Assembly (NCBI GenBank): GCA_036245805.1
Contig: BTRK01000005.1
Location: 25,151,474-25,215,473, forward strand
Origin: Pristionchus mayeri
Taxonomy: Eukaryota > Nematoda > Chromadorea > Rhabditida > Neodiplogasteridae
DNA length: 64,000 nt
Direction of reading: 5' to 3'
This document shows positions 21,801 through 33,800 of the stretch, one piece after another (the stretch's first letter is position 1; every line of letters begins with the position of its first letter). The notes under the pieces were generated by a model, which did not search any database, was not told where the DNA came from, and saw only the letters and a list, made by a program, of their open reading frames with translations. A program made the translations under genes and the position numbers.

Positions 21801-24800
21801 ATATTACTAGCGGCCGGTGTTATGACGTTAGTTGCACTTTTCCTCTTTAACACGCAATCTAGCGCTCGCCTTACCGTGGGAGTCATCATCCAATTCATGC
21901 TCACTCGTGTCCATGGGAGCGTGGTGTGGTGGATAAGGGTATAGGCTAGGTAACCGATGCCTACCTTTTGTCCAGTTCGAATCCATCTCTATGCAATATT
22001 ATTTTGCATATTTTGTTTTGCGTTAATATTATGAATAATTGTATACATGCCACAACACGACGATTTTATGAGTCAATAGAATAGTTTGCATAGCTGCATA
22101 GGTGAAAATTTGCAAACCATGTTATTCTTGTGAAATAAAGAAATGACTATTCGTTGAAGTTTCAAGAAAAGTCGCAGGGATGTGTTTATGACCTTGAAAA
22201 GTTACCAAACAACAGAAAAAAAATGTGCAAAATAATATTGCATCGAGATGGATTCGAACTGGACAAAAGGTAGACATCGGTTACATAGCCTATGCCCTTA
22301 TCCATTACACCACGCTCCCATGGACACGAAAGAGCATGAATTGGATGATGACTCCAGCGGTAAGGCGAGCGCTCGATTGCGTGTTAAAGAGGAAAAGTGC
22401 AACTAACGTCATAACACCGGCCGCAAGTAATATTAGCAGGATTTTAAGAGCTGAATCACCATAACTTTTCATGCTCTATTCCTCTCTCTATTCTATTTGA
22501 TACCCCTATATAACGCTGAATCTCGGAATTTGTCAACTCTCTCGATGTCACACGAAATTCAGAGGACAGAGAAAGAGAAATAAAGTGAGCAAAAGACGAA
22601 CTGTCACCGAGCGGGATCGAACCCACGACCCACGGAACGAGAGTTGAGCGTCCTAACCACTTGGCTACGAGGCCACTTGGGCGGGGAACGATGGATGAGG
22701 GATATAGAGAGAGGGTAGCGCGTTCTCAGAGTGTATTAGAGAGTAACGAACAAACGTGTATGGACACGTTTGATCGGGTAAGCTGGGACTCGAACTCACT
22801 GATAAGGGATCAAATCTACTGCGATTTGTGATAACCGTTAGTGCTCTATCGAGAGCAAGGTGGGAAGCGAGGGAAACGTCAGTTTGCTTTCCGGGAAACA
22901 CTAATTAGAGAGTAATTAGTAGGAATTAGTGATAAGGATCGACTGATAAGGGTGATAACGGGTGATCTATCGAATGGAAGTTAATTTTCGCTTATGTTCT
23001 ATCTCGAATAAGGTGGACAGTGATGGATACGTCAGTTTGCTTTAGTGAAAACTCTAAATAGGGCGTAATTAGCGGTAATTAGTGATATGGTTTCCGCTGG
23101 TAAGTGGGTGATAACGGTGGAATTGTCGATGGGAAGTTGGAAAACGAGGGAACCGTGATTCTCACTACCGTGAACTATCCTCTACGAAGTACCTGGTTCA
23201 CATGAAAGTTGGTTAATTGGGAACCTGGTTCACGGTGAACCTGGTTTACAGAGAACCTGGTTCACATGAAAGTTGGTTAATTGGGAACCTGGTTCACGGT
23301 GAACCTGGTTTACAGAGAACCTGGTTCACATGAAAGTTGGTTAATTGGGAACCTGGTTCACGGGGAACCTGGTTTACAGAGAACCTGGTTCACAGGGAAA
23401 TTGTTAATTGGGAACCTGGTTCACGGGGAACCTGGTTTACAGAGAACCTGGTTCACATGAAAGTTGGTTAATTGGGAACATGGTTCACGGTGAGCCTGGC
23501 TCACGGGGAACGTGGTTTACAGAGAACCTGGTTCACAGGGAAATTGTTAATTGGGAACCTGGTTCACGGGGAACCTCGTTTACAGAGAACATGGTTCACG
23601 GGGAACCTGGTTTACAGAGAACCTGGTTCACATGAAAGTTGGTTAATTAGGAATGTGGTTCACGGTGAACCTGGCTCACGGGGAACCTGGTTTACAGAGA
23701 ACCTGGTTCACATGAAAGTTGGTTAATTGGGAATGTGGTTCACGGTGAACCTGGCTCACGGGGAACCTGGTTTACAGAGAACCTGGTTCACAGGGAAATT
23801 GTTAATTAGGAACCTGGTTTACAGAGAACCTGGTTCACAGGGAAATTGGTTTATTGGGAACCTGGCTCACGGGGAAGTTGGTTCATTGGAAACCTGGTTC
23901 ACTTGGATGTTGGTTCAATGAGACGAGATAATTAGCAATCAGGGAGTTTAGATGTGACTGGGCTCTGAGATCTTCATAAAGAAAGCTTGGATATGTTCCC
24001 GGAATTTGCGATCACATTCTTAAGAACTTAGATCAAGATCATTAGTAAGTAATGGGTTTAGATGTAACTGGGCTCTGAGATCTTCGGAAAGAAAGCTTGG
24101 GTTTCGTCATTTATCCATCTCTCTCTTTGAAACTTATATCTTAAAAACTTACTAAACTACGAATCTTAAAAACTTAGTCAACTAGTAAAATTGCTCATAT
24201 CTCAATCTCGTAATAAGGGTATGCCCATCCCTTGTGAGGCTGAAATGGACCGACTTTCAAGTCAGGCAATTCGATATTCAGTCGTTCGATTTGGCTAAAA
24301 AATGGATTATATACCCCAAATTTCAAGGAGAATAATCCTAGGTGGTTGACGAATTGATATAGTTAATAGCATTTTCGTAAATCGATTAATATAATTCATA
24401 ATCACCACATTTTCTGGGACGAAAAAAATTTTTCAACCATTTGAGACGACGCCAAACTTGTGTTGACAAGGGATGGGCATACCCTTATTACGAGATTGAG
24501 ATATGAGCTATATGCCATTTTAAAGAGCATGAAAAGTTATCCCGATTCAGCTCTTAAAATCCTGCTAATATTACTAGCGGCCGGTGTTATGACGTTAGTT
24601 GCACTTTTCCTCTTTAACACGCAATCTAGCGCTCGTCTTACCGTGGGAGTCATCATCCAATTCATGCTCCCTCGTGTCCATGGGAGCGTGGTGTGGTGGA
24701 TAAGGGTATAGGCTAGGTAACCGATGCCTACCTTTTGTCCAGTTCGAATCCATCTCTATGCAATATTATTTTGCACATTTTTTTTTCTGTTGTTTGGTAA

Positions 24801-27800
24801 CTTTTCAAGGTCATAAACACATCCCTGCGACTTTTTTTGAAACTTCAACGAATAGTCATTTCTTTATTTCACAAGAATAACATAGTTTGCAATTTTTCAC
24901 CTATGCAGCTATGCAAACTATTCTATGGACTCATAAAATCGTCGTGTTGTGGCATGTATACAATTATTCATAATATTAACGCAAAACAAAATGTGCAAAA
25001 TAATATTGCATAGAGATGGATTCGAACTGGACAAAAGGTAGGCATCGGTTACCTAGCCTATACCCTTATCCACCACACCACGCTCCCATGGACACGAGGG
25101 AGCATGAATTGGATGATGACTCCCACGGTAAGGCGAGCGCTAGATTGCGTGTTAAAGAGGAAAAGTGCAACTAACGTCATAACACCGGCCACTAGTAATA
25201 TTAACAGGATTTTAAGAGCTGAATCGGGATAACTTTTCATGCTCTTTAAAATGGCATATAGCTCATATCTCAATCTCGTAATAAGGGTATGCCCATCCCT
25301 TGTCAACACAAGTTTGACGTCGTCTCAAATGGTTGAAAGTGAATATTTGCAACAAAGTTCGACGGAATCTTGAGAGGGACCCTAGGGGCTGTCGAAAAAC
25401 GATTTTAGAAGCGGGGGTAAAAAAATGTGCCAGGTCCTTCACAATTCTATTCGAATCTTACGTGTCACGCGTGATAAGGTATTTGCGGTTCGGAAAAGAG
25501 AGGACCCAAGTTACGTTTTGGTCCTTAGAAGATGTTTAGTTGATTTGAAGATATTTTTCAACATAATATAAAAAGAGAGACCGATCATTCTTGGTTGCGC
25601 GCGCCGAATGGATCGGTGTGAGGGACAATGATCTCTTCATTTTCAATGATCTCTCATATATTGCGCGCGATGAGAGATGAAATGAAGTTACTTCAAATCA
25701 ACAAAACATCTTTAATGGCCAAAACGTATCTTGGGTCCCCCTCTTTTCAGAACCGCAAATACCTTATTCGAAAGAGCACGACGCAGGCTATCACATATCC
25801 AAAACTCTATGAGTAAACAAGACGGTTAACCGTGATCCATTTCAGCCACCCTAATACCGGCAGAACTTTGAAAAAGAAAAAAGAAAGAAACTTTTGTATC
25901 AACCTAATATTTTGATGTGCCAGAGTTTATTCGATTCTTACGCAACACGCGTGTTATTCGAAAGAGCTCGACGTTGGCTATCACATATCCAAGGACCTAT
26001 GGAATCTTTTCTTACACTTTTGACTTAATCTACCTTAACTGTAGCTCAGTTCTAAAGAACATTCATGACTTCTAGTTATGATAGATCGATAGAGCTCGAA
26101 AAATAACCAGGGGCTCCACAGACTGAAATTTTCCTCAAAACCGCTTTAGAAACGAGTTATACGCTGCTAAAGTTAGGGTCTCAGGTAGGGTACTCGACGT
26201 AGTGACCTTAAGAGAGACTATCTGAGAAAATGAAAATATGCTTGGCACTAGGCCAAAAGTCGAAATTCTCCTAAATATGCATACATGTAGTACTCGCTGA
26301 GTATATCTCAGGCGCGGCTTATTTAGTGTTCTAGATCACGCATTAAGAAATGCGCGGCAGATTAGTCCGAAAACTTCAGTTTTCGAAATTTGCCATTTCG
26401 CTATCGATCCGAACGGTTAGTATCTCTAAAAATGCGGAATATTCAAGTGATCACACCTGCCAAGTTTCGTAATAATTGAATGAAAATTGTTGATACAACA
26501 ATAAAATTCGATATATTTGGGGTTTTGTCGAATTTTATCTCTTTCAGAAGGGAGGAGATGGAAGGTTTTCTTTCTTTATATTTGTAGCTCTAGTTGCTAA
26601 CTATCTATTAGAGCAAAATAATTAAAATTAAAAAATAACTTTTTGTGAATTTGGCAAACAACGTTCGGCAACTTGGAATAAAGTCAGTTTGTAATAGACC
26701 GTGGCCTACCGTAACCCAAAGCAGAACTGGAGGGCAGGTGGTCTAAAGTTATCCTACACGGAGTACTCGATGAGGGAACTCAACCAGAATCAATAATATT
26801 TCGATACGCTTCCGCGCGCGCGAGTGCGCTGATGTTGAGAAACTACCGTAACCTCTCTATACACTTTAACATCAGAGCTCTCTCGCGCGCGGAAGCGTAT
26901 CGAAATTTTATTGATTCTGGTAGAGTTCCCTCATCGAGTACTCCGTGCAGGATAAATTTAGACCACCTGCCCTCCAGTTCTGCTTTGGGTTACGGTAGGC
27001 CAGGGTCTATTACAAACTGACTTTATTTCAAGTTGCCGACCGTTGTTTACCAATTTCACAAAAAGTTATTTTTTAATTTTAATTATTTTGCTCTAATTGA
27101 TAGTTAGTAACTAGAGCTACAAATATAAAGAAAGAAAACCTTCCATATCCTCCCTTCTGAAAGCGATAAAATTCGACAAAACCCCAAATATATCGATTTT
27201 TCATTGTTGTACAAAGAGTTTTTGGCCAATTGTTATGAAACTTGGCAGGTGTGATCACTTGAATATTCCGCATTTTTAGAGATACTAACCGTTCGGATCG
27301 ATAGCGAAATGGCAAATTTCGAAAATTGAAGTTTTCGGACTAATCTGCCGCGCATTTCTTAATGCGTGATCTAGAACACTAAATAAGCCACGCCTGAGAT
27401 ATACTCAGCGAGTACTACATGTATGCACATTTAGGAGAATTTCGATTTTTGGCCAAGCGTCTACAGAAAAATGTTCATTCACTCAGATAGTATCTCTTAA
27501 GAATGATCTCAAAACAAAATTACTTCAGGTGGTGTTAGGGCATACCTAGGGGTGACTAAAAATGATGAGAACATATTTTACCGTTTTCATACCATTACCA
27601 AGTTTTGAAAATCTAGCTCGATTCTCTCGTGCCTGGCGTGATATAACACACGTGTCACGTAAGAATCCACTAAAATAAGGGTGGTCTTGGCACATTTATT
27701 GACCCTCCCTTGTATTGTTGTTTTTGGGCAGTCCTTATGGTCCCTCACAAGATAGCGTCGAGCTTTGTCGCAAATTTTCGTTTTCAACGATGTGAGACGT

Positions 27801-30800
27801 CGTCAAACTTCTTGGAGGCTGAAATATCTCTTCTTTGGAGCCCTGTTATTCCGTTAAGGATGAGTATAATGCTCAGAGAAAAACACACTCCTGACCAGAA
27901 TTTCCAGGAGAATACGCCTGTACAATTGGGCCGTTGATTTTTTAATTCAAATTTTCATAAATCGATTAAAATTATTGATTTTTACCATAATTTCGGGCCC
28001 AAGGCAAACAATAGCTCAATCGCTAGATCTCGATGAGATGAATCGAATGGTATGCTGAATTCATACTTTATTTGGTTGCACCTCTGAAATAAATGCATTT
28101 CGAATTATTCGAATCTTCTTGAATTTTATGCGTACAATACAACACTACTCCTAATACTACTCCTAGAACCGCTTTTCTTTCTTATTATTGCCTATTATCG
28201 ATTTCCTTGAATAATACAAACAGTCCATCCACATATTAGTATTGAATGCGTTGTATAGTATCGTCTAAAACAACAATCACTCGAAAATAATGAAATACTT
28301 GAAGAAACAACGGAGAACTGAAGGGTAGATCACACCCTGTGCCTCGTTGACCTCTTGAGATCGGGTGCGAGTAAAAACTATAAACGTGCATATTTCAGAG
28401 GCGCAACCAAATAAAGTATGAGTTCAGCATACCATTCGATTCCTCTCATCGAGATCTAGCGATTGAGGTATAGTTTGCCTTGGGACCGAAATAATGGTAA
28501 AAATCAATAATTTTAATCGATTTATGAAAATGTGAATTTAAAAATCAACGGCCCAATTGTACAGGCGTATTCTCCTTGAAATTCTGGTCAGGATGTGTTC
28601 TTCTCCGAGCATTAGACTCATCCTGAACGGAATAACAGGGCTCCAAAGAAGCGAGATTTCAGCCTCCAAGAAGTTTGACGACGTCTCACATCGTTGAAAA
28701 CGAAAATTTGCAACAAAGCTCGACGCTATCTTGTGAGGGAACGTATGGACTATGAAAAAACGGCTTCAGCCCATTTTCGACTTATTGAATGTGCCAGCGA
28801 ACGAACATCGAAACTATACAAAACATCGAAACTTTCGTTTTGTCAACTTTGACCGTTACCGTTTTAAAGTCACCCAACAAGGACGAAACCCTGATCTCAC
28901 CCTGATCCCGTCGCGTGTAAGAGAGAGTATGCAAAAGTGAGAGAGCGCGGGATTACGCTGATCATTTCCGGCTTTCCCTTGAGGCTATTATTGATTTTTA
29001 GCATTTTTGTATATTCATTCTATACTAATTCAACCATCGGCTATTCGATAGAGGACAAATAATAATGGGTCACTTTCGTCCTTGTTGGGTAACTTTAAGG
29101 GCGAATTTGCATACAATGTGGTTCCTGCACAGGAAAGTTCAAAAACCACCAAAGAATAGGTTCCCACCTTTTGGTAGTGTTAGCGTCACTTACCGGACCG
29201 TGGCGTTCGATCTAAGAGCGCGCGCTCCTCTCGCGCTCACGTGATTTCCCTACACGACAAAAGACAAGAGTAGGAGCGGTGTGAAGAGACGCAAGAGACT
29301 GTGATGAGCGCGTGCTCTTAGATCGAACGCCATGGTCCGGAAAGTAAAGACAACCCTACAAAAAAGTTGGGAATCGATTCTTTGATGATTTTGAACTTTC
29401 CTGTGCACGAACCATATTTTATGCAAATTCGCCCTTGAAACGGTAAGCGGTCAAAGTTGCGCCATCCAAAAGTGCCTTGTCGTGTATTGAATGCAAATTA
29501 TGAGCGATCGATACCAAACTTTCAGGATCATCTAGGATCATTTTTTCTGCTTTGCACTAGTTTCTAGCTTCCCTAGAAGAAAGATTATGAATTTGTAGCT
29601 ACTGCTGCAAAAAGATGCGTAGACGTAGCAACTTGAAAATTGTTTTCTGAGTAGCCCTATGGCTCAACTCTCAGAAAGTCCGGTAAGCACAAAAAAATTC
29701 TCAGAGTAAGTATTAAATTTCAAAAAAGTGTACTGCGATTGCGTCATCACTATTCAAGAGAGTGTGATTTATATGAGGTCTTCATAGATTTCACACGATT
29801 CCTCGATGAATTTGCTATATACAGCTCAAATTGCAGTTTCATTGGGAGTGTGGTTCAAAAATATAGGACTCTGAAATTTTGGATAAATACTTATGGTCGA
29901 TATCTGAAGGTAGAGACACAAAACTACTTTCCTGCGGATAATGGCATCGAGAAGAATACCTTGATCATCTTTGCGCATTCGAGCATCTCAGACATGAAGG
30001 TGGACAGACCTTTGGACAAGCGATCGGATGCGCCCACCTACATGGTATAGGATGGGACTGACAAGGGAGGTGAACCGCTCTTCCTTACTCTTGCATGCAC
30101 TGCCTCCACCATGGACAATTCGGCAGAATCAGCAGGAACGAATGCTCCCATTTGAGCAATGATCGAAATGAGAGCAGTCGACCTGCAGTGGATAGAAGGA
30201 GCATACCGATTTTTTTTTTGACATACCGATTTAGCATACAGATCGATTTTTGTGATCTACCTGCTACAAGAAGCATAAGTCGCTCAATTTTGATCGCACA
30301 TCGAACTTTTTTTTTGCATTTTACTCGTCTTGATATTTACTTACAAAGGTCTCAACATCTACAAAGATGAAGGAAGTCGTCTTCATGGTCATTTCCTCGA
30401 AAAGCCGATTTTTCTATCAAGAAATCGATTGTTTGACCATCACATATGTGAAATACAATGGTTTTTATTTCAAATATGGATTCTACGCATCAAATTAGGG
30501 GGTATCTATGTTGATCAATTTCCATATCTCAGTCCTTGGACTATCGATTTACTACGGGCGATTCTCTTTTCCGGACTTGGTTATTTTTTGAATGATTTAG
30601 TTTTTTGATCATATCTCAGTTCAACGTGGTCCAATCGAGCATTTAAAAGATGCAATCGGTAGCTCTTAAAAAGGCCTACAAATTCGATTTAGTCCTTACA
30701 ATCGTTAAAATTCTTCGTTTTCAAGTTATTTTACGAAAACTGTCGAAATCATGAAAAATTGAGATATTTCTGCAACAAATATCGCATGAAAAGCAATACC

Positions 30801-33800
30801 ACACTTGTACTTCATCTCAATAATGTTTTGGGACATTTGTGATCATGTTTCATGCTATTACCGCTCAAATTCTTGTAGATTTCTTTCTACACATCTCTCA
30901 TTTGTTCCAAAATGGAGGAATGCTCTTCACAGTTCAAGTGTTATGGGATAACATAAGAGTTTCTTCGGGTCTGTCCCTCGGAAAATGGCTTCCTTCATCT
31001 TTGTAGATGTTGAGACCTTTGTAGAACATATCAAGACGAGTAAAATGCAAAAAAAAAGTTCGATGTGCGGTCAAAATTGAGCGACTTATGCTTCTTGTAG
31101 TAGGTAGATCACAAAAATCGATAATGAGCAGGTTCGACCAAATCAAGTGGATGGACCCTAGTCTAACCCCCAATAGTGTACACCAACCAAGTTACAACGA
31201 AATCGGAAAATATTTTCTAGTAACAAAAGCGCCTCGTTTTCCTACACTTTTACAGGATACCCGTGATAAAGTCCACTAGATGCCCAAACCGCAAATGAGT
31301 GGGAATGAGTGGGCGGGGCTTCCAGGAATGTTTCAAGATCAAAACTGAATGCAAACCTCAAATAGGTGCTCTTCCCTCCCATATTAGCACCTGTGACGAT
31401 GAGAGCTCTTGTTTCAGCTGGAATAGAACAGGGGAGAGAGAAAGAAGAAGCACGGGGGGAAATACAGTTCGGAGAAACAAATCCAGATTATAAATTAAAT
31501 TACCAATCCACAAATTACCAGATCAGAAATTATTTTTCAGGAAAAGACGTTTCAGAAATTTCACTTTAGAAATTACTGGTTCAGAAATGTCAAATCAGAA
31601 GAGGACGTCTCAGAAATTTTTATTATTCTGTGTCTTAATATTGTTTCTTGTATTTTTATTTACATATTTGGATTCTTCAAAATCACTTGAAGTCAATTTG
31701 ATAAATAAAGATATAAATCGGGGGGCGGACAATTCCGCAACGGAGCACCATTCGCTTCGCATAGGTACTAGCGACGTGGGAGTTGTTTCATTGTTACCAG
31801 TATGCGCTCCCCTACGGTTGCGTATATATGCCCTGATTCCAGGCGATCTGAAGCTTCAACGTATAGGGGGTCATGGAAACCCATATACGTTGATTTGGAG
31901 TGAAACTCAAGATCGCCTGGTAACAAGAATTATATATGAGAGGAATCGCGAGAGAATCGACCATTCGAGGTGGGTGAGCGGCGGTAGGAATCAAGTTAGT
32001 CATATCCAGAAACAAATTTGGTGACAAGTACTTCAAATGATGCTCTTTCAAACTGCGTCGTCAGAATTTTGATATCTGACGTCATCGTCGAGATTCAGAA
32101 GGCCAAACTTGGTACTATCACTTTTCGACAGTCAAATCGGCCTCACTTAACTGATCATAACTTCTTTCAAAATAAAGATAGAAAGCCGTTCTTTGCTTAG
32201 AAAGAAAGCTGCCATCATGCGCTACAACTTTTATGTCAAGGTCATCATTCCTGGCCCTCATCCCGGTTTGGGGTGGTCGGGTGAACCAAAAGTGACGTAA
32301 CTTTTGAAATCGGAAATTAGTTTTGAGTTATCATGCTTTTGAGTTATCATGCAGCACTTCCATTGGTCATAACAGGTCACCTGACAGAAAATTTGAAAAT
32401 CGAAATTTTGACCTTTTTCAACTTGCGGGAAGGGCCCAAATGCACAAAATGGGTTTCAAATATTGTACAGACATCCCTCGAGGCAGCTCAAAGAAAACCG
32501 CGCACCTTTGAACATGCAATTTCACACTTGGAATCCATCGAAAGGCGCAAAACTGCACTTCAGGTCAAAATTGGCAAAATTATCTGAACTATGGCTAGAA
32601 ATGTAGATAATGATGAGCTGAACATTTTATCTGCTGAAAGTTAGTTTCTATCTTTTCGTTGAAGCGCGCTACAACGCTTTGAAATTGGGCGGAAACGGGC
32701 AAGAATCCCCCGAGACCGCGCGCTCTAACCGTCTGGCGCTCTCGCCGTCTGACCTCCTCCCTCTCCCTCCCCTCTATTTAGCGCTCTCCCGGGCGCGTTT
32801 CCAGCCGCATTTTGCCTACTTCCAGGGTCCGTAGTGCGCTTCAACGAAAAAATAGAAACTAACTTTCAACAGGCAAAATGTTCAGCTCATCATTATCTAC
32901 ATTTCTAGCCATAGTTCAGGTAATTTTGCCAATTTTGACCTGAAGTGCAGTTTTGCGCCTTTCGTTGGATTCCAATTGTGAAATTTCATGTTCATAGGTG
33001 CGCCTTTTCTTTGAGCTGCCTCGAGGGATCTCTGTACAGTATTTGAAACCCATTTAGTGTATTTGGGCCGTTGAAAAAGGTCGAAATTTCGATTTTCAAG
33101 TTTTCAGGTCAGGTGACCTGTTATGACCAATGGAAGTGCTGTACCATGTGGGAAAGAACTTATAATGTTGTTTTAGATGTTGTTAAGAGACCCTCCACCA
33201 GAGAACGTAACAACTGGTGGAGGTCATCGGATGGCCAAAAATTCGATAATTCCCATACTTTTTTTCTGAAGCGGGGGTCCCGAGTGCTGATCGCCGGCAG
33301 CAATGACTAAGGCTAGGGGTCGATTTTGAAAAAGTTTCTGGCACCCCCCACTTTTGGGGTTGAAAAATTGACTTTCTCAAAACCACGTGTTATATAGTTT
33401 TTCTGACGTGTTTCAACGCGTAGAAAACGAATTTCCACATCAGAACGCGAGAAAATGAAGCAAGTTATTTCCGGAAAATCGAAAATTTCGATCCGAAATG
33501 GCACGTAAAGTGCCATAACTAAGTTTAAAAAAATATGAATTTGGGTGATTGGCATTTTTGGAATCTACTGGTGGTATTACACCTCCTATAATTTTTAGGG
33601 ATTTAAAAAAAATGGATATTTCGATTTTTTGACTCTGAACTTGGCCATCTCGTGTTAAATTCTGAGATTTGGTAATTGCGATTTCTCACAAACGGACCCT
33701 ACGCTACTCTAGCTTCACGAATATTATAACTGGTAGTAACAACAACTTCTGGAATCAATTGGAACCATATGACCCCTTGTTGGTCCTCGAAATTTGAAAT

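Larger units (their letters stand above)
17990..24450 (+). repeat. Segmental tandem duplication (two copies and a third start)
   Basis: Copy A about 17990-21690 and copy B about 21780-24450 share the same order at near identity: foldback with tRNA-like heads, GA-rich spacer, tRNA-like pair (18812/22602 and 18985/22785), 16-bp minisatellite, then a tail with GTGACTGGGCTCTGAGATCT. The copies differ in length mainly because the minisatellite is 1.75 kb in A and 0.74 kb in B. A third start at about 24436 runs into an inverted copy ending at 25336, which closes the structure as a palindrome. Confidence 0.9.
15979..27645. mobile_element. Composite foldback with TCACGCC...GGCGTGA ends
   Basis: Left end 15979 (CACGCCTGTCACGAGAGAAT) and right end 27645 (its inverted counterpart, ATTCTCTCGTGCCTGGCGTG) are followed inwards by long inverted arms: about 15979-16860 against about 25200-26215 continued at 27490-27645. 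The right arm is interrupted by another foldback (26216-27490). Many copies of the same family occur in the window (9497, 40385-42065, 43340, 61462). Confidence 0.8.
15849..29902. mobile_element. Outermost inverted arms bounding the 14.1-kb msh-2 intron
   Basis: About 15849-15975 and 29765-29902 are inverted copies (shared words ATCGACCATAAGTATT, CCAAAATTTCAGAG, GAACCACACTCCCAAT). The arms lie 37 nt from the acceptor exon (15812) and 58 nt from the donor exon (29960), so nearly the whole 14,147-nt intron lies between them. The insertion appears to have gone into an intron of roughly 90 nt. All repeats listed between these coordinates are nested inside. About 29450-29740 is AT-rich filler that shares words with 52185-52260. 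Confidence 0.8.
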
